Source: Prostheceraeus crozeri (Eukaryota > Platyhelminthes > Polycladida > Euryleptidae). From it: a stretch of 64,000 nucleotides of DNA. Where the stretch lies: NCBI GenBank assembly GCA_907163375.1, contig CAJQUW010006824.1, positions 1 to 64,000 on the forward strand, read 5' to 3'. Made by a program: the position numbers and the translations under genes. Below the pieces are notes generated by a model. The model made no database searches and was not told where the DNA came from. It saw nothing but the letters and a program-made list of their open reading frames with translations. This document shows positions 1 to 11,018 of the stretch, in pieces. Position 1 is the first letter of the stretch, and each line of letters begins with the position of its first letter.

Positions 1-1440
1 CCCACTCGCCGTCCGCCTTAGAGCCACAACGAGCGCAGATGTGCTCAATGGTTACGGGGCTCCGATGCGGATGGCAGAAGCAACGCGGAGTTGGTCGTCC
101 GTCAAATGAAGACCGAGCGATGTGGACGGTAGGACGTTAATCCAATCGCCCGATCCCTCAGGAGGGCAGTCGCGTGCGGTCAAGCAGCTTGGAACTTCGG
201 AGGAGGTCGTCGTAGGACTGGCGGTGAAGCGGAAGTGTCCATGATTTCTGCTTGGCAAGGGGTTGCAGTGGATATGATGGGACTGAACACTGCGAGTACC
301 AATGTTCGAGCGCTGTGTCGTGTGACTTCGTTTCCTCGAGCTTCCAGTGACATGAAATAAGCTGACAAACAGAGTCTGAAGCATACAGGGAAGATAAGAA
401 TGCTGAAGCAGCTATGAAAGACGCCGAGGAAATACCCAGTCCACTTAACTTGGCTGGGAGCGCAACTTGTCTCTTTTGAAAATCGCTCAACTCAACATTC
501 AAAATGGAAGACACAACATGCATCATCGATTCATCAATAAGTAGAAGAAGGTCCGTTCTTGTGAACGAAGGTGACGTTCGTAATAGATGAAGGAGCTTAG
601 GCAAATAAAAACAGTTGCGCAGTAAAAACAGAGCATCATGACACGATAGAACCTTCAAGCGGGATCCCAAGACTTCAAAGGTTTTCTGTGAATCTAGAAT
701 CAGGGTCTCAAGCGAATTTTCCCCCAAGGCAGCTCCTAAAAGAGTGATTTTATCTTTGGGAACAAAGGTCAAGTTCGGTAGCTCTTTGAAATCATTGAGG
801 ATGGCCGGATCAAGGCTACCAATAACAGACAATTCACATTTGCTACTATTCAACTCCAGGCCAACATCCTTGCATGATGGAATAAACTTCTTGAGATCGG
901 CAAGTAGCGAATCATGCTTCCCTAGCAGTGTGACATCATCTAAATAGGCTATCTTGAGTGAGCAATCACTAAGACTTGCTAAGGCATCGTGGAGACTGAG
1001 GCAAAAAAGAGCCGGGGCAAGTGGGTCTCCGTGTTGTAGGCCTTCGTCAGACTCAAAGGAAAGATCGCCATAAGTCAACACTGTGGCCTCCGAGCAACAG
1101 GCAGTGAACAGATCAAGCAGATGAGGAGCATACCTGTCCAAACATTCAGCGATGTGGTCTCTCCTGATGGTGTTGAAAGCATTCTTAAAACCTAGCTTTA
1201 CCAGAATCTCCCCCTCGCGTGGAGCATAGACGCGGTTTCTGGTGAAGTGGATGGCCGCATCCAAACCGGCTCGCACCCCACATCCTAATTGGGATGGAGC
1301 GAACAATTCCTTGAATGCCTGCTCTGAATGAGAGACTGCACATTTGCAGGCAATGCGTCTAAAAGTTTCCCAAACTGCGATGGGCCTGATTTCTCCATCT
1401 CGCTTGTTTAGAGCAGTGACATTGGCTCCTAGTAAAACAG
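1..1440 (-). pseudogene. Non-LTR retrotransposon reverse transcriptase, frameshifted
   Basis: Reading on the minus strand from about 1440 gives a reverse-transcriptase domain. It runs through an N-terminal stretch with RPIAVWETFRR, motif A as VKLGFKNAFNTI, the QHGDPLAP motif and YLDD in motif C. The usual catalytic Asp of motif A is Gly, so the enzyme should be inactive. The frame stops at 158, and the C-terminal continuation (SGDWINVLPSTSLGLHL) is in another frame at 52-175, which shows a second frameshift. The window edge cuts the end of the element. The family (Cys-rich N-terminus, RT, Cys/His C-terminus) is common in marine invertebrates. It is a decayed LINE-like element and not a host gene. 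The family name is uncertain. Confidence 0.85.
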
Positions 1441-1442
1441 CC

Positions 1443-2389
1443 TTAATGGCCCGGGCCCATCAACTTGTTAGAGATGATGGCATTGGTCAGATCAGTCAAA
1501 GCCGATAGAAGCTGATCTCTTTGGCTGGAGGCATCAATGCCAAGCGATTCCTTCAGGTGTTGAGGGCGCAAACGGATGATCCCACCTGCTGAACCGGTTG
1601 GAAAAGATTTGATGGCCTTGATAACACTGTTTTCGTCTACTGTGAAGGAATGCAATTGACTTGGGTACGGAAAAGGACGACGATCACTTGGTCTACTGGG
1701 GTGTTTCACCTGCAAGGCGGAGAGGATAGTAGGTGTGTAAGGCGCTACATTGTCCTCCGAGCTTACGATTCTAACCGCCCCACGAACGTCTCCGTCCTTG
1801 ATCTTGCCTGAAACAAGAGATCGGAGCTGCTGATCTTGATTCCGTCTCTTTTTCTTATGCGAAGTCGAGCTAGTCGGTCCAATCGATTTCAAAAGTGTGT
1901 CAACATCCGCTGTATCTTCAAAAATTGCGTTTCTCTCGTTTATGATGCTACATAATTTCCTCGAATGTTTCCGACCGTTGTGAGGAGGTGAGCGGAGGCA
2001 GAAAGTCGGGAAGAGTAGTAGGCGTGCCCATGAAACATAGTCGTTTTGTGAGAGTGCCGAATCAATAACTTTGGTCAAGCTCTTAGTGAACTGAAAACGC
2101 GAAGATTTAGGAGTGTGTTTTGACTGAGAGGAACGACATGATCGGATGGCTTGGACTACAGGTTTGAAAACCGTGGGGTCTGATAAATCCTCAACATTAC
2201 TAGAGGTAGTTGCATTCGAATCATTGGCTTGGCCAGACTCACTAACGTGATCGCTGTTAACAACAACAGAGGGTGTAGGCCTACACGCAGTAACAATTGG
2301 CACACTGTCTGTGTTTTGACATCTGCCATGGCGTTTGGGGTAGCAAGATATACAGCTGACATTATTGCGAGCACAGACACAGCTAACGC
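1443..2389 (-). pseudogene. N-terminal/pre-RT region of the same LINE-like element
   Basis: An open frame runs on the minus strand from the hAT junction at 2389 to a stop at 1443. It begins with a Cys-rich stretch (CVCARNNVSCISC) that continues the Cys-rich start at 4662-4709 on the other side of the hAT. It then has a basic segment (HKKKRRNQ) and the pre-RT region ending SAGGIIRLRPQHL. It should continue into the RT frame, but a frameshift near 1445-1460 separates them. The part upstream of 2303 has no ATG, because the start lies beyond the inserted element. Confidence 0.75.
2382..2389. repeat. Target site duplication of hAT element (left)
   Basis: GCTAACGC occurs directly before the hAT end at 2390 and again at 4662-4669. 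Eight bases is the duplication length of hAT transposons. Confidence 0.9.
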
Positions 2390-3060
2390 TAGAGCTGTGT
2401 GCGGTTAACCGGTTAAAATATTATTAACCGGTCAAAACCGGTTAATTTATCTTAACCGGTTAACCGATATTGTTCCCTATACTCACATAAAATTTAGTTT
2501 GAGAATATATTGTGTATGATTTTACAGGCCTTATACACCCTACTTGTCACTTCTGTCAATTCATACATCTATTAATTAACTCTCAGTACCCATCTAGTAC
2601 AAAAACTATCTTCGAATCGCTATGAATAGAATATAGTCAATATACGCTGTGCATTTGTACAAGATAATTTGATGACAAGTCCAGCTGAGTGCGAAAGTGT
2701 TTTCGATGTTGGCAAGCGACAAGGGAGTTGACTGTGCGTTATAAATTTTAATGGGTCGGGAAAATTGATCGATAGCTCTCAACTGCGGCTGCGAATTCAG
2801 TCAATGCATACAGTCAGTCGCACTTCGTCGACCCACTCATTGTCATTGACATTAGAGTTTCCGCCTGCCTATAGTTATGTCTTGGATTTGGAAGCATTTC
2901 AAGAAAGACGATGCAAATTCGATTGCCTAATGCTCGCTTTGCCCAGAGACTTGCTCATTCAAGGGTGGCAATTGTACGCTCATTTATCATTTGAAAAGTG
3001 CGCATCATTTATCATCTGGTAATATCAAGTCTATTGCTTTATCACAATCTACAATTTCGT

Positions 3061-3892
3061 GGAAGACCGAGGAAGACCGGTGAGTGTTGCAAGCAATGAG
3101 AATACTCAGCGTGTTTTACATGCCATTGAAAATGACAACACAGCATCAACTCGAAGATTATCAAGCGATTTGAATATATCCAAATCATCAGTGCACAGAA
3201 TCCTTCAACAGTGTGATATGCATCCATATAAGCCAGTGTACAGTCAAGAACTAATTGATGGTGATGACGATCGTCGTCGTCAATTTTGTGAAACTATGAA
3301 TGACCGTTTCGTCAACGATCCAGCGTTTCTAAGAAAGCTCTCATTTTCGGATGAATGTGTCTTTCATTTGACAGGCTCTATCAACAAGCACAACATTCAT
3401 TATTGGAGTACAACAAGTCCTCATGAGCGAATTACAAACCCAGGTCAAACTCCATCTTTAACAGTATGGGCGTGTGTTTCTTTCTATGGCATTGTAGCCA
3501 GTGACATTAGTTCTCAAACCATGAATGGTGACCGATACTGTGGTATTTTGCGTGAGAAAGTCATTCCATACTTTTCAAGGTACAGACAAACACTGTTTCA
3601 GCAAGACGGAGCCTCCAGTCACTATTGTCTCAATGCCAGGCGGCTGCTCGACGATAATCTTCCCGGGCAATGGATTGGACGACGTGGTCATATTGAATGG
3701 CTGGCAAGGTCTCCAGACCTAACTGTGTGTGACTTTTGGCTTTGGGCCTATCTACGTGATCGTGTTTTCCAACCTCCCGGTATCCATTTTCTGTCGACAG
3801 GAGAACTGGAAGAACGAATTCAACAAGAACTGAATGCCATACCACAGAAAATGCTTTCAGAGACTTCCCGAAGCGATGCCAACGGTGTTTAG
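3061..3892 (+). pseudogene. Tc1/mariner (IS630-like) DDE transposase, 5' truncated
   Basis: About 276 residues without a credible ATG at the start (the frame opens at GTG 3059). The N-terminus is the second helix-turn-helix with a GRPVSV hook and SSVHRIL. The catalytic core shows FSDECVFHL (first Asp), FQQDGASSHY (second Asp) and ARSPDLTVCDFWLW (third acidic residue, Asp). The first DNA-binding helix-turn-helix is missing. The terminal repeat remains only at the right (GGGACACCCTGTA, 4036-4048) and no matching copy lies upstream, so the insertion is truncated. The C-terminus runs to a stop with ELNAIPQKML intact. Confidence 0.8.
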
Positions 3893-4035
3893 ATGAGAAT
3901 GGCGGACAGTTTGAAAAATGAATGATGATAGAGAGATGAGAAATGATGACTACAGTAAAGTATATTTTGTAAATGTTGTTAATGTCTTATTTTTTAAATG
4001 AATGAATTACATAAAAGCATTTCACCGCTAATTTT

Positions 4036-4048
4036 GGGACACCCTGTA
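4036..4048 (+). repeat. Remaining terminal repeat of the mariner-like element
   Basis: GGGACACCCTGTA follows the transposase by about 140 bases and matches the common end of mariner-like elements of this transposase group. I found no complementary TACAGGGTGTCCC between 2390 and 3060. Confidence 0.55.
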
Positions 4049-4361
4049 TGACACAAAACGCACATCTCTAAAAAGAGAGACGGCTTCAGCAATAGTAGTT
4101 CTACATCACAACTAGAAAGCTACTTTTTGCGCTAATTCCTACGTGATTTTTTCCCTATTACCATACCGAGAGAACAGTCATGTTTCTCTTTCCAATCATA
4201 CGTGTATAATGTTCGTGTTTTTGTGCGTGATCCCTGATTAATTGATAGTAAAGCTTCTTCAGAAATTTACTCGTTTTCTGTAAACCAAAGTAGATGTCTT
4301 TGTATAGTAATTTATTATTAATGCACAGTCGGAGTTGCTCAATATGATATAAGTAAAGGAC

Positions 4362-4479
4362 GCATATTTAGGGGTACACAATTGCCTATTGTTTGTATCT
4401 TGCACTAACATCCAGTAGAAGCATATTTAGGGGTACACAATTGCCTATTGTTTGTATCTTGCACTAACATCCAGTAGAA
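4362..4479. repeat. 59-bp tandem duplication
   Basis: Two adjacent 59-bp copies start at 4362 (GCATATTTAGGGGTACACAA) and 4421, with no difference that I can see. A third, diverged copy may follow at about 4495 (ATTGCCTTTTACTTGTATATTGC). It lies in the right half of the hAT element. Confidence 0.85.
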
Positions 4480-4661
4480 GACATAAAGATTGTCAATATA
4501 TAGTGGAGACGATTGCCTTTTACTTGTATATTGCAACAACATACCAGTAAAAAAGCTTTAAGACAGTCAATAAGATGTTTAACCGATATCGGTTAACCGG
4601 TTAAAATTTGTTTAACCGATTTTAACCGGTTAAAGGAAAAAATTAACCGCGCACAGCTCTA

Positions 4662-4709
4662 GCTAACGCATTTAGCATTGGAGCCATTCCAGGAGCAACA
4701 TTTAGACAT
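4662..4709 (-). pseudogene. Start of the LINE-like ORF, cut off by the hAT insertion
   Basis: An ATG on the minus strand at 4709 opens MSKCCSWNGSNAKCVS and reads straight to the hAT target duplication. Across the hAT the frame continues with CVCARNNVSC, giving a Cys-rich zinc-finger-like start known from metazoan non-LTR elements. The region upstream (4710-5160) would be its 5' region. No gene is recognised there. Confidence 0.6.
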
Positions 4710-5564
4710 GAGTGGATCGATGTCTATGAGCAGATGAGAGAGAAAGCTTGATGCAGCAGCAGACTGATTGATATGTCATCAAACAATCGAAGCGCTTCTG
4801 CCGACGACTAGCTGAATGGAAATGCAAGACTCTGAGTAGATATCTATGAACAATCAGTCTGAAAATTTGAAAATGCGTGGCAATGGCAGGCTCGTAGCAA
4901 GATCGCATTGAGAGAATGTGGAGGTGAATAGAGATGAACAAGAGGCTATCAAGGAATGATACAAAACATGGAGAGCCTCCCTGATATAAAATTGAGTAGG
5001 AGGGTGTCTAATTAAGAAAAACGGGCGAACCGATGAGCCGATCCTTCCCACTCTTGGAAGAGATGCAGACCATGGGTAGCCAATTATAAAAACGAAAAAG
5101 CACGACCCAAAACTAACACAAAACAGAGCTACAGCAGGCACAAACAGAGGAGAGGCACTAAATGTGAGCGTAGAACGTTAAAATCACAGGAGCACTGATT
5201 GAGACACGACCGCACGCGACGAAGTTCGAAGTTACTATTATTAGTATTTTCGTACACCTGCTACTTTTTTTAATAATGATCGGTAGGGCCAACATTATGG
5301 TGAAAACTTGTTGCCAAATGATCTGAATTCTTCGAATCTGAAGGAATTTTGGCAATCGAAGCACTTTGCTGGAACTCACATTGATCCGCAAGCGACGCAC
5401 GACTTTTTTCCTATCTCTGTAAGTTATTAGGAATTCCTTTTTGCCCACTTATTAAGTTGCTCTATGTGCCGTCGATTTCGTATTAATCACACTTCTTGCA
5501 GACCGAAACAAAATATTTAATTCTGTGGTGCTGTACGTGTTAAATGAACAAATTAAAGCAACTA
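4710..5564. other. No recognisable gene
   Basis: Between the LINE start and the Tc1-like element I see only short open frames (for example 5158-5448 minus) without recognisable motifs. The part next to 4709 is probably the 5' untranslated region of the LINE. Confidence 0.5.
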
Positions 5565-5713
5565 CAGTCCGTTTCATAAAAAGTGGATCATCCTAAAATT
5601 TGACTAAATAAAACATAAGTATGATACAGAAAGCATTTTTCATGTTATTTCATGTCCCTAATATATTTAAATTTCCTTATATAATCTGATAAGCTATGAT
5701 ACAGTAGCGGTTC

Positions 5714-6058
5714 TTAAGAAGCTAATATATTTGTGGCCCTACCCTTATTGTCAATGACATTACCAATTCGTCTAGGCATTGATTCGATGATATCGTTGAT
5801 TTTTGACTGATCTAACTTTCTTTTCCACTCTCTTTTTAACAGTGACGTAAGTTGTGATACGCCATCTGTAGGTAGCAGTGAACGACGAACGTTACGTTTT
5901 AGAATACTCCATACATTTTCTATGGGATTCAGATCAGGAGAACGAGCTGGCCAAGATAATGTCCTAAGCCCTAATTGAGACTTGCATAAGTTGACTCTAC
6001 TACTCCTGTGACACGTAGCATTATCATCCATAAATAAACCAAGTCGATGGATCACCAA
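5714..6058 (-). pseudogene. Tc1-like transposase, C-terminal half
   Basis: The frame has FMDDNATCHRS (second catalytic Asp) and PARSPDLNPIENVWSILK (third acidic residue, Glu, in the Tc1 signature), then ends IGNVIDNKG, the normal C-terminus. It is in a different frame from the N-terminal half at 6116-6721, with the break between 6058 and 6116. Confidence 0.85.
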
Positions 6059-6115
6059 GTTGATCTGTCATTTGGCCAATGTTCATTCGTAAAACATTCA
6101 CATAGCGTTCAGAAT

Positions 6116-6721
6116 TCATGGTTCCTTGCTGTATGTGAAGTTCAGAGCGGCCATTGTCCAAATGCCAGCCCAAATCAGTAGAGTCGCACCACCTTGTACC
6201 CGGGGACGATGTAAATGTCTCGGAATTTCCTGATCAGATTTTATCCATAATCTCAATCGACCATCACTATCCTTCAGACGGACTGATGCCTCATCAGACC
6301 AGACAACCCGATCCCATTGATTTCGCCAGTGACAATGACTCATTGCCCATCTGAGACGTCTTTTTGTATGCTGATCTGATAATTCGATCTGAGAGGGCCT
6401 CTTACAGCTCTTGAAATTCGACTCAATAAGTCTTCTACGAATAGTGGACTTAGAAATAGACGAGTCTTGTGCAGCCATCTCAGTTAACGAGAGACTTGGA
6501 TCAACTTGAACAAATCTCAAAATTAGGCGGTCTCTACGTTTGGATGTTTTGCGTGGACGGCCAGAGCCCTCTTTACGACAGAGTCGAAAATCATCATTAT
6601 GCCATCGATGCACATTTGTGTAAGGGACATTTAGTCGCTTGCTTGTAGCTCGCAAAGAAAACCCTAGTTCTAGCAAGGCTGACACTTTGCCTTTTGTGAA
6701 TGCGATCTCGTTATTGTTCAT
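6116..6721 (-). pseudogene. Tc1-like transposase, N-terminal half
   Basis: It starts MNNNEIAFTKGKVSALLELG and includes the paired-like helix-turn-helix region, the GSGRPRKTSKRRDRLI hook, the second HTH (SISKSTIRRRL) and the first catalytic Asp in VVWSDEASVRL. It stops prematurely after TYSKEP. Together with 5714-6058 it would make a transposase of the usual ~340 residues, broken once. Confidence 0.85.
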
Positions 6722-7224
6722 TTGTGCTTTGTATTGTTCTCAACCGGTAAGAGATAGATTTCTAGCTGAAAGCAATCAGGAGTGCTGCCAACACCACCGC
6801 AACGAAGTCAGGAAGCTATGGAACATGAAGTCCAGTTAATCACATGTAGCAGTTACATTATTGTTGATGAATAATGGTGCTATACTGGCTCTGATTGACC
6901 GATATTCTTTATTTTTGCTTTGCTTGATAGTTTTTGGCTTGTAGAACAACATATTACATAACAAAGGAAACAAATGTAATTTTATAAGAGTGAGGTATGA
7001 TTTTGTGCAACATTGCTAAATGAAGATCAAATTATCTACTACTTTTTTATCTATAACAGGAAAACAACTTAATATTCATGCTTGAAATTTCCAACAATGA
7101 TATTAGTAAGCACAACTGACATATCTTCCAAATTTCAGAGAAATTCGTTCAAGTTTGGCGGAGTTAGACAAAGTTCAAGTTAAGGCGATGTTTAAGGGTG
7201 ATCCATTTTTTATGAAACAATCTG

Positions 7225-7439
7225 TATTTCTAAGCTGTCCTAAGTCACCTCTATTCGTATGCTAATTGCTGTTGTTTTCTTCTTATTGTTAGATATAGTT
7301 ATTTGTTGCCTCTTTTTTTGATTGATAGTACCCGTACGAAAATTTTTTGGAAAACATTGATGAAAAATATAATGAAACATTACATGAAACAGTATAATGA
7401 AACATTAATGATTTGTCTACGGAAATTTAGCCATTTCAT
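7225..7439. repeat. Imperfect inverted repeat of ATGAAACATTA-type words
   Basis: ATAATGAAACATTACATGAAAC around 7367-7410 is mirrored by GTTTCATGTAATGTTTCATTAG around 7457-7480, so the DNA could fold into a long AT-rich hairpin at the start of the minisatellite. No gene is seen. Confidence 0.55.
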
Positions 7440-7925
7440 TAGTATTTTCATTAATGTTTCATGTAATGTTTCATTAGTATTTACATTAGTATTTACGTTA
7501 CATGGAGCATACGCATGGTTCATTAATGTTCCCAGTACTATTTCATTAATGTCTCCAGTACTGTTTCATTAATGTTCCCGGTACTGTTTCATTAATGTTC
7601 CCAGTACTGTTTCATTAATGCTGACAGTACTGTTTCATTAATGTTCCCAGTACTGTTTCAGTAATGTTCACAGTACTGATTCATTAATGTTCCCAGTACT
7701 GTTTCAGTAATGTTCCCAGTACTGTTTCATTAATGCTGACAGTACTGTTTCATTAATGTTCCCAGTACTGTTTCAGTAATGTTCACAGTACTGATTCATT
7801 AATGTTCCCAGTACTATTTCATTAATACTCACAGTACTGTTTCATTAGTGTTCCTAGTACTGCTTCAACGTCGTTCCTAATGCTATTTCATAAATGTTCT
7901 TATTAATGTTTCATTAATGCTGCCC
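7440..7925 (+). repeat. Minisatellite, ~25-bp unit
   Basis: Many tandem copies of a unit close to TTTCATTAATGTTCCCAGTA + CTG are present, with variants such as TTCAGTAATGTTCACAGTACTG and TTCATTAATGCTGACAGTACTG. A higher-order pattern is visible, because a block of about four units recurs around 7610-7690 and 7720-7800. It is non-coding. Confidence 0.85.
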
Positions 7926-9103
7926 GGTACTTTCATTTGTGGTCTACGATAATGCATCATAATTATTTCTAGAATGATCCTACATTATATAATGTGTCAT
8001 TATTAGCAAAAAGAATACCATCATCAAGTTTGTATGACACCTTTATTCCAAAGTACATGTATCTACTTGTCTACCTAACACTATCTATCTACTTGTCTCT
8101 AAAAGAGTTGCCCACGACAAATGCAGACAGCATACGTCCAATGTTCTCACAATTCCTCGGTTGCCGGTTCTTCCAAGTCTCTTAATGTCGACTTTGATGT
8201 TGCTGAAAAGAAGACGGAACCCTTTTTAATACACATTTTTGGTAGATCACTAGTATGACGATAATGCGTTTAAATGCTTTGACGAAGTGCTTTTGAATTA
8301 AAATTGCAATTTGTATTTTCTCCAAAAATCTATTTGATATTCGATATCAGATAGGATGAAAACCTACAACTGTTACATGTATGTACATGTTTCTACATTA
8401 GAACGCACAATTGTAGTCACATACCCGCTTTAAGAATTTATTTCAGTTTATTGTAGAGGTAAAAAAATTGGGTCATTAATTCTCGGTATCCCAATTTGCA
8501 TATTTTTGTTCAATTACTTTTGATTTTAGGCCGACCGGAAACTACAATTTTTTTCTAGTGATTATATTAAATGTTAGTATTATTTGCAATAGTGTTTTCT
8601 ATTTATGATATTTTGTCACATTTCTGTGTGATGACTTCAGCTATAATAACTAAGTGCACTATGCGGTGTGTAGGTCTGCATGTGAACTGCAGTAGGCCTA
8701 CATGCATGCATGTTTTCAATGCACGTTGCTATTTGTCAACAGGTTTACAATTTATAAGTAATTTTCAATTGATGTAAAAGTCTATTCCCATTAAGCCGGA
8801 TACAGAAAAACAGAAGAAAACACGTTGAAAACCAAATAGGTTCTTGGTTTTGTATTTTTATGAATAAAGATTGGATATATTTGATCTCGAGCGATAGTTT
8901 TATCGGTGCCGACATCGTTTATTACTCCTTCCAAGCGTTAACTTTGTCTTTCAAATGTTCAACTAATGATTTGATGGAGATGATGAAATATGATGATCAT
9001 GATATGACGCACTTGGTTTAATTTAAAACTGTTATAACAAATGCAGCTATGGAGATTAGTCCACTGTTTGCTGGCGGTTGATCACTGCACTGATCAATAA
9101 CCG

Positions 9104-9135
9104 TGAAGCAAGAACATGATCATGTTCTTGCTTCA
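9104..9135. repeat. Perfect 32-bp palindrome
   Basis: The 16-base half TGAAGCAAGAACATGA is followed immediately by its exact reverse complement, with no spacer. It is flanked on both sides by TGATCA words. Confidence 0.95.
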
Positions 9136-9349
9136 GCCTTACTGATCAAAAGCATTTATCTTCATTCAGTTGTCAGACAACAAATTATGCAGTTAATGGA
9201 TTAACTGCAATTGATATCAACTGATGTCATCCTTTTTTGGGATATCACTTTTTCGGTCGACTTCAGTTTATAAAAATGTTCAGAGAAAATTCAGGGAATT
9301 TTTTTTCAAAAAGTGCATGCACCCTGGTTTTATATGTATATGACAGGGG

Positions 9350-9445
9350 CATTTCGTCGACACGTAAAGGGTGACCTTCATCGACAGCCCACGTACTTTT
9401 CATCGACAGGTGCACTTCATTGACAGGGTTCATTTCATCGACAAA
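9350..9445 (+). repeat. Degenerate TTCATCGACAGG-like short repeats
   Basis: TTCGTCGACA, TTCATCGACAG, TTCATCGACAGG, TTCATTGACAGG and TTCATCGACAAA recur within 95 bases at uneven spacing. It is non-coding and its significance is unknown. Confidence 0.6.
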
Positions 9446-10595
9446 TAATTTTCAATGTAGTTAGTTGATCTACAGCACTTAGATATTTGGAAGGAATAGT
9501 TTCTAAATAATTGAAATTTTAAATATGTGAGCACAAAAGCATGTATCAAAAATGAATGTATGCATGCATAAATCATACAAATCAATCAAGAAGAGACCGA
9601 AAAAAGTCGTTTGATCAACACGACGGTTACACTTGTCTGCCATAGGCTAGTCATGGGAAATGAATGTCTTTTATTTGAAATCAACACATGAAAATCATAC
9701 GTAGAAGTTAATTCAAGTGTACGTTCATTTAGACTGGTATGAACGAGTTTGCTTATAGATTTTTCTTTTAACTCACGTTTAATGCGATTAGCACTAGAGT
9801 GTAATTGAAAAATTGGAGCAGCCTCAAACATGGCATTAAAACCTCCAGCACAAACAGTAAAGTGCTTACTAACTTCTGAGATCCTGTAACTTTGAGCAAC
9901 CTGTTGTCAACGAACAATCAGCCGAAGTCACCAGTGTTATCCACGTAAAATTTTTCACAAGACGTCCATCTTAGAGTAAGAATAGCATTTCTGGAGATAC
10001 AATTCAAATTCCTACTGCTGCAGAATGTTTTGGCGTAATAAACTCTGTCACTCCCACACACAGCTGAATAATGAAAGGCTATCTGTCATAAGTTCATTGA
10101 AAAAGTGAAACCTTTAGTTTCATTTTCCCCAAGTGACATTATCGTTTTATTTCAAACACACAATGTATTTCGATAGAATCAGTGACGGCCATATTAATTA
10201 ATGTCATCCTGCAGTTGGTATGTTGAGAAATGTCAACAACTGAAAGAAGGTGAACGCGTGGCGTTGAGAAGCATTTTGTCAGAATATTTATTTTATTTTT
10301 TTTATTGATTTTAGATGTCTGTTCACAATGTTATTGTAGTGCTCTATACGTTTGATAAAAGTGGCAACTAGCTCTTACTTTGAATCAATCTGGATTGCGT
10401 AGTTGTCATTGTCATTGATGCAATGTTCGCTCGCCTTCGAAAATTATGCCAATCAGAACTCAGACTGATGAAACAATAGCGTAAATAGAAACAAATACAG
10501 CTGGTCGTTCTTTTGAGAGTCCAGGCTTAGTGTGAGAATTTTCTTAGAAGATTTAATTTTGGCGGTTGTGATTTTGAAAGAGAAAAGTGAGACAA

Positions 10596-10997
10596 ATGAT
10601 TAATATACTCCGATCACATTTTCGCTCAATATGGACGCATCTGATTTTCCTTTTCGTCGTATGTGGTAAGTTGAATATATGTGATATGACAGGTGGCAGG
10701 AGGACCACGATGTGTAAATGATTGCAAGAAAAACCATGGGGTTATTCATTTGCCGGCATAAAATTGGACCGATTTAACATTCTGTCTCGAGAATATTCCG
10801 CTGACTTAATGAACGACGGTGCAACACCGATTCCGCAGAATATTAAATTGGCATATTTTCTGCCGGCAGAATTTTGGTCAATGAACAGTACCCGTGTCTC
10901 TTTCGAAGTTAAGCATGCCGATAAAGTGAAATCGTACACGAAAGTAAAAATACCGCCTGACGTTTTAGGTTCACAGTCCCTCACCCTTTGTCAATAG
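10596..10997 (+). CDS. Candidate host gene: small secreted protein, two exons
   Basis: Exon 1 (10596-10665) starts at an ATG and encodes MINILRSHFRSIWTHLIFLF followed by VVC. This looks like a signal peptide, with a short basic start and a hydrophobic core. A consensus donor GTAAGT follows at 10666. An acceptor at 10727-10728 (ATTGCAAG) gives a 63-bp intron, and exon 2 (10729-10997) continues in frame for about 88 residues (EKPWGYSFAGIKLDRFNIL...) to a TAG stop. The total would be 112 aa. I recognise no family. The last donor-like AGGTTCAC near 10970 leaves open that further exons once followed. The Polinton begins only 21 bases after the stop, so the insertion hit the 3' region of this gene. 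The splice model is inferred from sequence only. Confidence 0.4.
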
Positions 10998-11012
10998 CAA
11001 ACATAAAGAAAA

Positions 11013-11018
11013 TTTGAT
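11013..11018. repeat. Polinton 6-bp target site duplication, left
   Basis: TTTGAT directly precedes the left end of the Polinton, and the identical TTTGAT lies at 32270-32275. Six bases is the duplication length of Polinton/Maverick integration. Confidence 0.95.

Larger units (their letters stand above)
2390..4661. mobile_element. hAT-type DNA transposon inserted in the LINE
   Basis: The element begins TAGAGCTGTGTGCGG and ends with the near inverse CCGCGCACAGCTCTA, with 8-bp GCTAACGC duplications on both sides. Both subterminal regions carry several AACCGGTT palindromes (2408-2470 and 4578-4640), probable transposase-binding sites. No hAT transposase is visible inside. Instead it carries a mariner/IS630-type transposase fragment (3061-3892) and a 59-bp tandem duplication. 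It is therefore non-autonomous with a nested insertion. Removing it and one duplication restores the LINE reading frame. Confidence 0.85.
5565..7224 (-). mobile_element. Tc1-like DNA transposon with terminal inverted repeats
   Basis: The left end CAGTCCGTTTCATAAAAAGT and the right end (reverse strand CAGATTGTTTCATAAAAAAT) form diverged inverted repeats of about 30 bp, continuing GGATCATCCT and GGATCACCCT. Both ends are flanked by TA, the Tc1/mariner target. The element is 1.66 kb and holds one minus-strand transposase broken by a frameshift. The TIR divergence and broken gene indicate an old, immobile copy. Confidence 0.85.
7926..10590. other. Unannotated AT-rich region
   Basis: No coding region with recognisable motifs was found in 2.6 kb. 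The longest open frame, 9586-9831 minus (81 aa), has no known signature. Other contents are a perfect 32-bp palindrome at 9104-9135 and a degenerate repeat of TTCATCGACAGG-like words at 9350-9445. Confidence 0.5.

Noticed and set aside
7440-7925. CRISPR array
   Set aside because: The repeats are directly adjacent with no unique spacers, and the context is eukaryotic.
10700-10760. Alternative tiny peptide exon after a GGCAG acceptor
   Set aside because: The intron would be only 34 bases. The 63-bp intron joining to the long exon is more plausible.
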